A stretch of DNA of 64,000 bases, taken from NCBI GenBank assembly GCA_002964805.2, contig PUDQ02000010.1, positions 3,286,001-3,350,000 of the forward strand, read 5' to 3'. Position 1 is the stretch's first letter. Each line of letters opens with the position of its first letter. Below are positions 24,400-35,569 of the stretch, in pieces. A program made the translations under genes and the position numbers. The notes below the pieces were generated by a model. The model was not told where the DNA came from. It did no database searches and saw nothing but the letters and a program-made list of their open reading frames with translations. This stretch comes from Trametes villosa (Eukaryota; Basidiomycota; Agaricomycetes; Polyporales; Polyporaceae).

Positions 24400-24461
24400 G
24401 GTGGCTCGCAACTGCCTAAGTGCCAACCAACTACCGCCGTCTTCCCACCGCTGCTCATTCA

Positions 24462-26467
24462 ATGGCCGTCATCAACCGCAAGAACCCTCGTCAGGAAAGC
24501 GTTGCACCGCGTGTTCGCTCGTCCAAACGGCAGAGGTATGCGTTCCTAACCTTATTCACCTCAGTTACTCATACCAAATCAGGATGCGGTCGCCCAGCCC
24601 CCTTCCGATCGACAGCCCCCTGTCTGAGGCGGCTACGGAGCCTCTCGCTACGCATGAGACGGCGGGCACTGCGACTAAGGACGGCAACACGGATGTGCCG
24701 ACTCCTGCACTCCTCGACACTGCTGCCACGTCGAGCCCCTCGCTGGCAACGGAGGGCGCTATTCTCCCGCCGGCTACCGACGCCGCTCACACTATCGCTG
24801 TGAACCATGTGGTCCCGGTCGCCGCATCTATCGCCGTGGTGAGCACGCCTTGCACCTATGAATCACTGTCTTGCGACGCGGCTAATGTGCACCACAGGAT
24901 CCTACCGCCGTCGCTAGCGCTGTCCCAGGCGGGGCCTCGGCCGACTCGGACGCGGCCCCTCAGCTCATCGCCTCCCCGATCCCTTCGGTGGCAGGCTCCG
25001 AGGCGCACGCACAGGTACATCCTGTCTCACAGATTGTCATTCTACGACACGCACTAACCGATGCGCTTACTCAGGTCTCCGACGAGCCCACGCAGCTCGC
25101 AGTTGAGTCGTCTCCGCCTAAGATGCTCGTGGTTACCGAGGCAGGTGCGCATGCGCCGGCCACTAGTGCGCTCAGTACGATCCCAGGTGCTGTCTCCACG
25201 CCAGCGCAGACAAAGCGCGTCACTGCGCCGCTGCACATCATCGTGCCCGGCGGTGCGCGTGTGCAGCCTGCTGCCACCGTGGCCACTTCTGCCACTGGAG
25301 AGTCAGCCACGCCCGCCGCAGCTCCCGATCTTGCGGAGGGGGCATTCCAGATCGGACAGAACCAGGCTACTGGGGTCCCTGCTGGCCCTCCCAGCAATGG
25401 TATGGTCGTGGTGCCGACGGCCGCAGCTAGCCGCGCACAAAGTACGTGGTGTGAATTATTCTACCGTTGCTCGCTAGATGTTGACATCAATTTCTTGTTT
25501 AGCTGCGGCCGACCCTAAGGCCCCGGGTGCTATCCAGCCAGTCGGTCCCGCTGCCGCGCCCCCCGTTCTTTTGCCCGCTGCTGCCGTCCAAGATCCGGTA
25601 CCCCGCCCGGAGGTGACGTTCGTGGACCTGGATTACGCCCCGCCCGAGCTCATTGCGTACGTAATATTATCATTTATCATACACTATCCGTGCTCATGCA
25701 TCGAAATAGCCGGCTCAGGAACATTGTGCGCTACCGCGAGGTCACCAGTAACCGCTTTGCCCTCACCATGGTCCCTCGGTCTGCCGACTGGGGTCGCGGC
25801 CCGCGCACCGAGAAGGTCCTCTGCGTCTGAGGGAAACCTATCCTCATCTGGCTGGTCGGCCGAGTCCACAGCCTGTGGTTCTTCGATCGCAACGGGGATC
25901 CTCACCTTCGAGTCAACCTTGGCTTCTCGCTCCACTCGGCCGAGGAGCGCGCTGCGGCGGATGCGCTATTCGGCCGTTCTCGCCCTCGTGCAGGTACGCT
26001 CGATCTGCCAGCCTCATGACCCCATATGCTTGCGCTGACAACCGGGCCAAGACTCTGCCCCAACCACAATTTACGCGGGTAGGCTCTGCAGCCAGCGCGA
26101 GAGGGGCGAATATTGCCACACTGTACGTGCCCTGATCGGTTACCGTTGCGATGTAGATCTCGAGCTCATGGCAACCGGGTTTTAGGCCACTGCGTTCACT
26201 CAAGTTTACGACGCGACGTCTCGCCTGACCGCAAAGTCGGCGATGCCTCAGCTGAGCCCCGTCGAGCTCGGCAAGAACGACATTGTTGTCGTTGAGTGCA
26301 ACTTCACGCGATGGAGGCCCGCGACCGAGGGCAAGGCAAAGAAGTCTTGGTCGACATTTGATGTTGGGTTTGAGCTGATCAGCATTTTCCTCCTCTACTC
26401 CGCGCCGGGAGATGTTCCGGATGGAAACGGTGTCGAGGCGGCGGACGAGATCACGGGTGAACTATAG
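24462..26467 (+). pseudogene. GDxV-domain family member with in-frame stop
   Basis: The exon pattern matches the paralogs at 27848, 29167 and 31407, but the N terminus is expanded by about 300 residues rich in Ala, Pro, Ser and Thr (exons near 24583-25440). The homologous core starts at 25711 with RLRNIVRYREVTSNRFALTM, followed by VPRSADWGRG and KVLCV. A TGA at 25828-25830 then sits where paralogs have Asp or Asn (LCVDGEP, LCINGRP), and the frame continues with GKPILIWLVG. After two more introns the last exon reads AFTQVYDATSRL, LGKNDIVVVECNF, FDVGFELISIFLL and ends DEITGEL. The downstream exons look unharmed, so the stop may be recent, or the base may be a sequencing error. If it is real, the product is cut off before the GDxV domain. 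Confidence 0.68.
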
Positions 26468-26673
26468 TCCACACGGAGATCGTAGACCTACTCTAGTTGC
26501 ACTGTAATAAGCGAAGCGGGACGTAATTCAGTCCCGAGCCTCCCCCCTCCTCATGCTGCCGGCCTGCCACGGACACGTCTCAGTCTGCGTCCTCGAAACA
26601 CTCTCTTCCTGCTTCACGTCGACATGCTCGCTCACAACGTCCACCCCCGCCCGCGCTCTCCGGCCGACGAGAC

Positions 26674-27574
26674 GATGTCCTCCGCCATCCCTACGACCGT
26701 GTTCTGTCGCGCCACGACCGCTCATATCATATCCTTCATGGACTTTCCTTCCCTGATGGTGTTCCGCGCCACCGCGAAGCCCTCCCTGCTCCTCGTGAAG
26801 GACGAGCTGACGCGATCTCTCCGCGCCATCGTGTCGCATTTCGTACCCAAACCCGACCTCCTCCTCGATAAACTCGAGCGGCATTTCGCGTTCATCGCGG
26901 GATCCTCTGCTCTAGAGTTCTTCCTCCGATACTCGATTATTCGCCCGAGGAACCTGGACGTATTCCTTCCTATCGGCAGCATGCCGCCGATGTTCCACCA
27001 CATGCTCGTCGACCAAGCCTCCTACTTGATCCATCCTATCAACATTCCGGCCGCCATGGCGCCTCCCCCGCACTTCCTCGTCGAGCAGGCATTCGCCTTT
27101 CAAACGCCGGTCGGTGTGGTCACCCTGTGGCAGAGCGAAGCCCATACCCCATTCCTTCCAATCGTCTCCTCTCCCACGTCCATCCACATCCTCTACGTCA
27201 ACCCGCGCTACTTCGGTTGCGCATACCCCGGCCTCCTCTTCGCACTCCGTGGACTTATCGCTCGACCGGACGTGCTAGGCTTCGATGACGCTGCCCGCAA
27301 GTGCCGTTCTCGAGGGATTGAACTTCGGTTCTTCACTCACATGTGGGCGGACTTGACGTCTCACGGACACTGCGCCGCCCGGTACTTCGCGTGTCCGTCT
27401 CAGCAGCGGACGCTGTCCGATTTCGGCAGCATGAAGGCGAGGATGAAGCCGTTGGTGGACGAGGAGTTGGAGCCGGATGTTGTGTGGAGGTTAGACGACA
27501 GACCTTGCGGTGGACCGTGTCCATTACCTACTCCAGAGCTGCCGGTCGTTCATGTACTGCACAACATACTCTAG
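26674..27574 (+). CDS. Nucleotidyltransferase-fold-like protein, degenerate paralog
   Basis: Single exon. The start is ATG 26674 (MSSAIPTTVF) by analogy with the paralog at 21305; ATG 26624 in the same frame would add 17 residues. The F-box-like lead (HIISFMDFPSLMVFRATAK) is followed by FIAGSSALEFFLRYS and RPRNLDVFLPIG. Compared with ISGSTALAVLFRHS and KDLDVYAP in the other copy, the first Asp is replaced by Asn. The later IDVIQS segment reads GVVTLWQS, so the third acidic residue is lost too. The C terminus EPDVVWRLDDRPCGGPC matches the other copy in its Trp and Cys positions. If the fold call is right, this copy probably keeps the structure but not the catalysis. Role unknown. Confidence 0.7.
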
Positions 27575-27847
27575 TACCCCATATAGTAACTCTTGTAGTG
27601 CACAGCCGCAGCTCAAATGTCTAATCCTTGCCTGGGAGTCGCAAGCAATACGCCGTGCACGTACTCGCGCTCGCGCATCACAGACGTCCGGGTCCGGCGC
27701 TAGCGAATGTAGCCTGTTTCCTTTACACGCCGTTATCACGCCACTATGAAGTGCTTCACTCCCTCACGACCGAAGGTTGCCACGGTACTTCAATCATGAC
27801 TGCCGTGCCTCCCTCCTGCTCGCCCTGTCTACTCTCCTCTGCCGGTC

Positions 27848-28824
27848 ATGAGCTCGGACGGCCACACACAGCAACATAGCTCGACCGGACCCCCATCTGA
27901 CTACTCGGCGACCTCGTCTACTACCATGAGTGATAGCGACATTCCCGCTGGCAGAGCGCCGCCCGCAGGCGACATAGCCATGTGGGACGATATCTCTGAA
28001 TCGACCCCTGCGGTAGAAATTTGGGTGCCTACGGCTTTCTTTCAGTAAGTACTGATATTTCTGTATCACTACCGGCCTAGGTCTGACTCCCGCAGTCGGC
28101 TCTCTAAGTTTCTCGCATACAACGATCCCCACAACGAACGATACAATCTTGGCGACATTCCGGACGGCTACCAGTGGGGGTCCGGAGTGTACGAGTCTCG
28201 TCTGTGTCGCAACGACCGCGTAGTCAACATCTGGGCCATAGGGCACCTGAAGAGTACGTGGTTCTTCACGATGCTGGATGACCCGCGGCCCGCGGCTCGC
28301 GTATGCTTGGATCTGGTTCGCGACACCGATACGGCCGCCGTGCGACGCCTAATGACGCTAGCGAACAGCCCACATAACCCGGGTACGTCTCAGTCCGCTC
28401 TCGCATGCGTTACATCTCTATCTCTAACAAACCAATGTATAGAGCGCTCGTGGATGACCAGGGTAGATTTCTGTGCGGATAGAATGGACGCCAAAAACCG
28501 TAAGGTGAGTCTTGACGTAGTCTAGCCCAAGTACAAACTTAACATTATGTACAGGTTTTCCGAGAGGTCTACGACGCACGTACTCGTTACGCTGCCAAGC
28601 CGGAGATGCGGGCCCTTCCTGTCACCGATCTGTCCGTCGGGGACGTTGTCCTGGTGGAGTGCTGGTTCGTGCGCTGCCGCACCGACCGTTCCTCGCGCGC
28701 GTGGAACGAGTGGACCACGGGCTTCCAGCTGCGCTCCCTCTCTGTGCTCCTCTCTCGCTCTTCGTCAGCTGGCCCCGGCGGACCGTACATTGATAGCGAC
28801 GACGGATTCGAGGGCTACATATAG
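27848..28824 (+). CDS. GDxV-domain family protein I
   Basis: Four exons. The start is ATG 27848 (MSSDGHTQQHSSTGPPSDYS), followed by a Ser/Asp-rich lead. Exon 1 ends VPTAFF, and exon 2 starts with the shared block RLSKFLAYNDPHNERYNLGD, then YQWGSGVYESRLCRNDRVVN, parallel to ADWGRG...LCVDGEPIHLW in the sister gene at 29167. A short third exon (RSWMTRVDFCADRMDAKNRK) precedes the domain exon: VFREVYDARTRYAAKPEMRA, LSVGDVVLVECWFVRC, EWTTGFQLRSLSVLL. It ends with an acidic tail, DSDDGFEGYI. All joints keep phase and no stop interrupts. The family is unknown to me. The domain could be a small beta barrel judging from its strand pattern. It lies between its relatives at 24462 and 29167, all on the same strand. 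Confidence 0.75.
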
Positions 28825-29112
28825 TGCTGTAGTAGAGCCCCGCATGTATCCTCGGTAGAGACGGAATGAGTCTTCATACACCCAACGCGATCCGGAATAA
28901 GACCGCGAACGCGGCGCACTAGAGTGCCTGAGGCGCTAAGGAGAGTCTGAAGCGCTGATGCGAGCAATCAGCGTCTCGTCGCGGCCTCCCTCTCCACCCG
29001 TCGTCATACCACCCTCGCAGTTCAGCCCTACACGTCGACGAGCACGCCATAGCGTCGAGCCACCCGCTTCCTCATGATGGCGGCAGCTATGCGAATCCCT
29101 TTGCTAGTTCTC

Positions 29113-29120
29113 TATAAATA
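29113..29120 (+). promoter_or_regulatory. TATA box
   Basis: TATAAATA lies 54 bases before the ATG at 29167. Confidence 0.72.
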
Positions 29121-29166
29121 CCGCCCGCCTGCTTGGTGAGTGACCACCTCATCCCTGCGTCCTGCA

Positions 29167-30185
29167 ATGGCTCCCCCTCGTCGCAAACGTGCCCGGTGAG
29201 TCTAGCGTCCCTTGAGCAGCGCGTTTCCTCACACTCATGTACTCTCCCATCCTAGCGAGCCTTCTCAGTCCGCAAGTCCCCTCGCCGCGAAGAGGCCGTT
29301 GATCGCTGGTCCTGCCCTGAACGACGGTGAGTCGTCGGACGAGTCTGCTGATTCGTCGCGGACGCTGGTCCGCGAGGCTATCATCTTGCCATGGTGGTTT
29401 GCCGGGTTGTCTGTCGAGTGAGTGACCCATCGTGTTCTGTCTGGATACGCTGATCCAACAGAGCATCATGCTACAGACGCCTTCGGACGTTCATGGAGTA
29501 CCGCGATTCAAACCTCCGCATGGCCTTATCACGAGTGCCTGCCACCGCGGACTGGGGCCGCGGCCGTAACTCTGCGTTCCTCTGCGTAGATGGAGAGCCT
29601 ATCCATCTCTGGGTAGTTGGCGCCCTTCAAGACGTCTCGTACACTGCATCCGACGTCGCTTCACGCGCCGGGTGCCATGTTGTGGTGGGCCTCCTGCGCG
29701 ACATCGACCGCGAGTCTCTTCATATGTTACATTGCAAGTCGTACCCAAGCAATCGTGAGTTCTCCCCTTCGCGTTCTCCTTGCTCTCGAGTCCTCAGCTA
29801 ACGATATGAATAGGGGAGCCGCATCTCGTCTTCAATGCCTCCTGGGAGGCATCCGGCGGTGACTGCCTGTCTGTAAGTTCTCGCTCAAGTACGTGAACCT
29901 TCGCACCCCCTAACTTGACGATAGATTTTCCCGGCGGTCTACGACGCTACATCCGCGTTCCAGTCGAAGTCCTCTATGGACAAGCTTTCTCAGCGCGACT
30001 TGGTAGTCGGGGATATCGTGCTGGCCGAGGCTAACATCACCCGCCGCGATGTGGGCCGGCGTCGCGCTTCGCGAGGGTGGACTACATGGGCGGTCGAGTT
30101 CAATTTGCTCGCCTTGTCTCGCCTGGTACCTCGTGTTCTGGTCAAGAAGGAAGAGCCCGCCGATAATTTTGTTGTATCTCTTTGA
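29167..30185 (+). CDS. GDxV-domain family protein J
   Basis: Five exons. A tiny first exon, MAPPRRKRA, supplies a basic start that could be a nuclear localisation signal. Exon 2 carries an acidic Ser-rich stretch and IILPWWFAGLS. Exon 3 has RLRTFMEYRDSNLRMALSRV, TADWGRG, FLCVDGEPIHLWVVG and VVVGLLRDIDRESL. A short exon 4 has EPHLVFNASWEASGGDCLS. Exon 5 has IFPAVYDATSAFQSKSSMDK, LVVGDIVLAEANITR, WAVEFNLLALSRL and ends EEPADNFVVSL. The layout is the same as in the gene at 31407. The domain strand order (GD-hV-x-hx-strand, basic cluster, FxL, SRL) hints at an OB-like barrel, which is inference. No enzyme motif is visible. Confidence 0.78.
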
Positions 30186-30553
30186 TTTGATCTCAATATA
30201 CGTTTTTCGTTGTCTGCGAGCACCACCTCTACTCGGTTCCTTTACTGTGTTCACGGTGTTGCCTCTGCCCCTTATCTCGTCTCGTCTGTGCCTGAGGGGC
30301 CAGGTCTCGCCACAGGGCAAACAAGCCCAAAGCATCCGTGGCGGGGGTGGCCAAATACATCTCAACAATCGGTTTAGGAATAAGATACCCCAATGTAGGA
30401 GTGCGTGCTTTATTTGTACCGGCGCCAAGAGATAGCCCGCGCGAGCGTTGCAAAGGCCCCCTCTTCCGCCAGCGCAACTTCAACCAGTCCCTCTCCGTCG
30501 ATCAACGTTGAACGTTCAGCCGCGCCGCTCACTCTCGCTCCCTCAATCGTCCA
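30186..30553. other. Intergenic gap
   Basis: I see no gene or TATA box in these 368 bases between two plus-strand genes. Confidence 0.5.
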
Positions 30554-31015
30554 ATGGTTTCTTCGGCATACGATCTCGAGTATGTTGACCTCACTCTATT
30601 TAGAGTTCAGGCTTGCTGACGCTGTCAAAAGTGAACGCTCGAACGGAGTGGGGCCCGACGCCGGAGAAGTTCAGGCCGGCGAGGTTGTCGATACGACGGG
30701 CCATTATGTCGAATGTAAGTTGCGACTCCTTCGTTTGTGCTGAACTCACCCATGCTCATAGGGTTGCTTGAAGGCCTGCTTGCCCAGATCGCCAAACTAG
30801 AGGCTCAGCTTGCCTACGAGTATTCGCTCGAGATCCATCTCGAGGAGCTCCTGGAGACGACACAGTTCCTGCTCCGCGAATACAAGCAGATGTTCATCCG
30901 CGAGCGTCGCGCCCGCGAGGAGGCTGCCCGCGACATCGAGGCCATGCACCCGGCGGGCTGTGTTTGTGCGCGGGGCCCGCGCGGGCGGGATGCCCCCAGC
31001 ACTGCGACTTTGTGA
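30554..31015 (+). CDS. Small coiled-coil protein
   Basis: Three exons: 30554-30579, 30632-30714 and 30762-31015, giving about 120 residues. The first intron has a clear branch site (TTGCTGACG) and both joints keep phase, giving MVSSAYDLDERSNGVGPD, then VVDTTGHYVEWLLEGLLAQI. Residues about 36-95 form one long charged helix with heptad-like leucines (IAKLEAQLAYEYSLEIHLEE, LLETTQFLLREYKQMFI), a likely coiled coil for dimerisation. A Cys/Gly/Arg-rich tail (GCVCARGPRGR) follows. I know no family for it. It lies between two GDxV genes on the same strand, so it may act with them, but that is only positional. Confidence 0.6.
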
Positions 31016-31346
31016 TTGCCGTCTTTCGCCCCCTCCCTCTCGTTGCTATGCCGTTGTTACCCTCGTTTGTTACCCTCGTTTATCACCATCTGACTTGGAT
31101 ATCTCCTGTACCGTACATACCACAACACGTTACTTCTGAATGATGTTCGCTATCCCCACTGAGGCTTTGCAGCTCCCCCGCCTGTTGCAGAACCTAGCTT
31201 AGGGCCAGTGCCCTCGAACGTTCGTGAACATTCAACTGGCAAGGTGCAGATGAGCACGACATGAATGGTCGCCTGAGCACGACATTTTCCCTCTTTTATC
31301 TTCTGCCAGAATGACGACGTCTCGGCGTGATGGTCGAGCGTCCCTC

Positions 31347-31352
31347 TATATA
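31347..31352 (+). promoter_or_regulatory. TATA box
   Basis: TATATA lies 60 bases before the ATG at 31407. The 330-base gap to the left holds nothing else I can name. Confidence 0.65.
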
Positions 31353-31406
31353 GGGCCACGTCTGCTACGGGAGCTCGTCACGAGTCGCCTGCCCCAACCT
31401 CCTGCC

Positions 31407-32393
31407 ATGCCTCCCACCACTCGTAAGCGTGCCCGGTACGTCCCCTGCGCGTCCTCGCCTGCATCGTCGTACTAACCAGAGACCCAGGGAGGTAAGCCCA
31501 GAAGTCGTCGAGAACCTCCTGGAAGACCTGTCCCCCCAGTCCGACGAACGCGACTCTGTGTCGGACTCGTCGCTCTCGCTCAGTCGCGATGCCATCGTTC
31601 TTCCTTGGTGGTTGAAGGAGCACTCATCGGAGTAAGCTCGCCTCGCATGCCACATCTCCTAGCTCATCGCTAACTCGTACGCTCGCAGTCGCTTACGAGC
31701 ATTCATGGAGTATCGCGATGCTACTGGCAGAGCTGCCCTGTCGCGAGTTCCAGCCGAAGCCGACTGGGGTAAAGGGGAACTTGCGTCCGTGCTCTGCATC
31801 AACGGGCGCCCCCTTCAACTCTGGGTCGTCGGTGTCCTGCAGACCTTGTCTCACATGGCTTGCGAGTCCGACGAGTACACCGGCTGCGACTTCGATGTGG
31901 GCCTGCTGCGCGACAGCGATCGCGAGGCTCTTACCAAGCTTGCGGCGAAGAGCCGTCCTCCTCCTCGTGCGTACCAAATGTACGCTTGCGCGCTATCGTC
32001 CACCCGCTAACGGCGTCGCGCGTTAGACTTTCCCCAAGTGGTCTTCCAGACCTCGTGCACGACGGGCGGGCATCACAGCATCAAGGTAAGTGTTCGCCTG
32101 GCGATAATCTCACTGGTCCTCACGCGCATCGACAGTTGTTCTCTGATATCTTCGATGCCACCACGACATACAGCGACACCATGACGATGCCACGGCTCCC
32201 CGCATCCGACCTTGTGGTTGGAGATGTCGTCTTGGCAGAGGCGAGGGTGGTTCGACACGACATCGGGCACCGTCCGGGGCGCATGTATGGGGGCTGGATG
32301 GTACGCTTCGAACTGATTAGAATGTCGAAGCTGGTTTCGCGCGTCCTGGTCAAGGACGAGCCCGTTAGTAGCAATTTCCCCGTGTCGATGTAG
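31407..32393 (+). CDS. GDxV-domain family protein K
   Basis: Five exons parallel to the gene at 29167. The basic start MPPTTRKRAR spans the first joint. Exon 2 is acidic and ends IVLPWWLKEHSS. Exon 3 holds RLRAFMEYRDATGRAALSRV, ADWGKG and LCINGRPLQLWVVG. The fourth exon is FPQVVFQTSCTTGGHHSIK. The last exon has LFSDIFDATTTYSDTMTMPR, LVVGDVVLAEARVVRHD, MVRFELIRMSKLV and VSSNFPVSM. The gene looks intact. It shares more with the gene at 29167 than with those at 24462 and 27848, so these two form the youngest pair. No known domain. It ends the array; a 965-base gap and then the hydrophobin cluster follow. Confidence 0.78.
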
Positions 32394-33358
32394 CGCGCTA
32401 GGACGCGGAAATGTATAGAACGCTGTAGCTTGCGTTTGTGTGCCAATGATCCAGTCGTTTCTTCAGTCTTTGCAGAGCTCTACCACCGGAGTTTCGAGCG
32501 GAGTTTTTAGTCTAGCTGAGTGGAATCGGACCTGGCGTGCGAAGCATCGCCGTTCACCCCCAAGTCCCTGATTGTCCTCAGTGGCTGCCACGTGGGGAGC
32601 GCTCGCCGCGACTCGCGAGTGCACCTCGCCCCGGCTTTCTTGTTTCTTGCACTCATGTTGCATCAGATGCTACCACTGGCGACGCGCAGAGTCAACGACA
32701 CTCATTTTATCAGCGAAATGTCAGTATTTTGCTCTGCGCATGGCGGCTTGCTTTCGACGTACCTTTGAGCGAGGCAGCTGAACGCGCGTACGTGCACTTG
32801 CGTCTCCGGGTCCCTGGAATCCTGCCGATCCTCCCTGAGGAACTTCTGCCGTGTTTTCTGGCGTCCATAACATCAGTTCTGCTGCAATAAGTACTGCGGA
32901 AACCTGCATGCACCGGATCGAGGGTTCGTGCCGTGCGGCGCTTTGCGCAGGTGAGCTCGATGCTGGTTCACAACCTATCCTTCCTATACAAACCACGACA
33001 TACTCACTCGCATTACTGGGAGGCAGATAACTGGCTTTCTGGGAGACGGACATAAAGCCACGTTGTCGCATTCTACTTCGTCGCGAGGGCATCGTAGCCA
33101 ACGTGGGTGCAATAAGACTCCCAATATCGCTAAAGCCGTCCAAAACACCAGTCAGGAGACCTTATCAAGCGTTCTCAGGCGTTCTCCCGCTATGCTGTTC
33201 TGCTCCCGGGCATAGACTCATACTCGTATACGCGCATATACATTCACAAACAAATCCAGGTTATCCCCTCCATACAGCTCGCCGCGCCACGCTCCTATCC
33301 ATCGCCTCCTTCCCTCAGTACAGCGGATTTCGTCCCATCGGTAGTTCGAGGTCTTCTC
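32394..33358. other. Intergenic region
   Basis: I see no gene here. From about 33105 to 33358 the sequence matches the 3' flank of the second hydrophobin (CCCAATATCGCTAAA at 33120 and 35316; CATATACATTCACAAACAAA in both), so it belongs to the duplicated hydrophobin unit. Confidence 0.55.
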
Positions 33359-33810
33359 TCAGACGCCGGAGACCGGCACACAGCCGATGGAAATCAGTCC
33401 ACCTGTAAATTTTCTGGTGAGTACCTCTCCCGAAAACGGCGTACATAGCTTATCGTCCCACCAGTGTTGTTGTTCTCGCAGCATACGGTGTTGGCGGAAC
33501 TATATGCAGAAGCTGAGTTCGCAGTTTCCTGGAAAGGAACTTGAAGTAGCACTTACCAAGCGTTACCGCTGCCAATTCCGACGACGGTGATCGGGGTGCA
33601 GGTGAGGCCAACCTGAAGGTCGAGGTCCTGGAGCACGACTCCGAGGAGCGCGAGGATGACCCCAACCGCCGTGTCGGTGGAAGACTGTACGGACTGGCAG
33701 CACTGCAGCTGGCCGGTCGCGCAGCCGGAGGCCTGGGGCGTGGGGGTGGCGGCGGCAAGGACTGCCAGCGCAGTGACGGCGGTGAAGGAAGCGGTGAGCT
33801 TGGAGAACAT
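33359..33810 (-). CDS. Class I hydrophobin 1
   Basis: This is a small secreted protein that self-assembles at air-water interfaces and coats hyphae, spores or fruit-body channels. Three exons; exon 1 is 33557-33810. The start MFSKLTASFTAVTALAVLAA is a signal peptide, cleaved before or near TPTPQ. The eight-cysteine pattern is complete: GC, QCC, LTC, then a Cys whose codon is split by intron 1 (TG|T), VCC and IGC. The last exon gives GGLISIGCVPVSGV and a stop. Spacing between Cys3 and Cys4 (about 32 residues) fits class I. It is a tandem paralog of the gene at 35570. A TATAAGA box lies 100 bases upstream of the ATG. Confidence 0.93.
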
Positions 33811-33908
33811 CGTCGTGAGGAGGCGAAAGCGGGGAGAGCTGATGCTGAAGGCGCTTTGAGTGAACGACGGTGAGTGTTCAGTGAGACACTGCGCTTCGTC
33901 CGCGAGCC

Positions 33909-33915
33909 TCTTATA
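33909..33915 (-). promoter_or_regulatory. TATAAGA box of hydrophobin 1
   Basis: The same heptamer is found before six hydrophobin genes here; this one is 100 bases before the ATG. Confidence 0.75.
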
Positions 33916-35569
33916 CTCGTGTCGCCCTGTGACAACTGTTGATTGCGTTCGCAGAATCGCAGTGAACACGACATGCTTGGATGGGTGAGGCCTTCTCCCG
34001 TCTCACGGACATCACATCGACCACACTGAAGGCGGCCGCGAAGATGATCACCCGAGGCCTCAGTCCTATTCTCAGCTAGCGTGGCTTGTGGAACGAAGCG
34101 GACGCTACGCTGGGCCGGGCATACACGAAGGTATGTACGCATGATTTCGAGCGCAAACTCGGGACGTCGGCCCTATCTTGTCTCTCGCGAGGGCCTATAC
34201 TTCTTTTGGGGCGCGAGCGGAGAGTAGGACTTATGACCAGCGTGCTAACATGACTCGCGCGCTGAAATGTGATACGAGGATCATCCAGGGGGATGTCAGT
34301 GAGGCGCCATGCTGCGGATAACAGTAAAAATGTTTGTCCGCTGCATGGCGTCTCGCCCTTCTAAGCTCCCTGGCGCTGCAGCGCTGTGATACTGAATCAT
34401 TTCCTCCGTTTCTAACCAGTGTCGTGCCTTACAGAATGCCCGACCCCGTCGTGCCATTCAGCCCTTGCGGGAATCGCCACACAATGCACAGCGGGGCGCC
34501 CATGCTTCTCCATCCCGAATTAGCCTGCTTTTCGCATGACAACGGCCACCCCCTCTGGAGGATTTATGTCGCGGAAGGTATGACATACCGTCAAACGGTT
34601 TTCTCGAAGTGTTCTTGCCCGCTTATACAGCGCACAGGTCGCGGCAGCTGACCTTCCCCTCCCCGTGAATGTAAAGCCGCATATGGCATACCCTGCGTGA
34701 AGTGCATGACCCTATTGAATCATAGAAGAACAGAACGACAGCTTCGGATCTCTCTACTTCCCAAGCACGCCCGCTGATTCTTAGCATGTCGACCAATTCC
34801 TCGGCGACCGCCAGAAACCGCTTCCGCGGTAAATGCGATGGCCGTGTCACTCGCAGTACGTCATTCAAAACTTACCTGTTTTCCTCCTAATCTTCTGACA
34901 TCCCGCCCCTCTCCTAGTATCTCGAAAACATATCCGAACAGCCCCTCCGGTATCGTACGTAAGGCTATTCATTTTTCGTACTACGCTTGTCCATCGCGGG
35001 CTTCAAGCACACGCAGTACAAATGCGGGAAGCCGGAGCGTGCTGCTGCTCATGTACCCTACGGAGATGAAGCGTGTCGCACCTGACAGGGGCGATCCTCG
35101 GTATGATGAGGTCACATCTTCCGCTAGGGGAACCTTCTGACCCATGTTTTCATCTAGCGTATTCAGAACTCATACACTCTCTGCCAACTCACGGCGTACT
35201 ATCTCGTCGGTTGGATTGGTAGAAGGCTTGTCGTGGAGCTCTATGATTGCGCTCCATCCTAGTCCATCGCGGGAGTGCGCGTCCCGTCGAAGCCCGCACG
35301 GGTGCAGTAGCTCTCCCAATATCGCTAAACGCACCCCAAGATCTTTCCTCGCAAGGTCACGATGGCGTTTTCTCCCCCGCTCTCCCGCCTTGCTGACATT
35401 CTCTCAGGTATAGATTCGTACTCTCGCACACAGGCATATACATTCACAAACAAACACCAGACTGTACATTCCGCTCAGCTCGCCTCGACCTCCCTCGATA
35501 CTATTAACCTCTGTAGTTCTCTCCGACAATCTCACCGACTTACTTCCGACGATGGCGAGGGTCCTGCCC

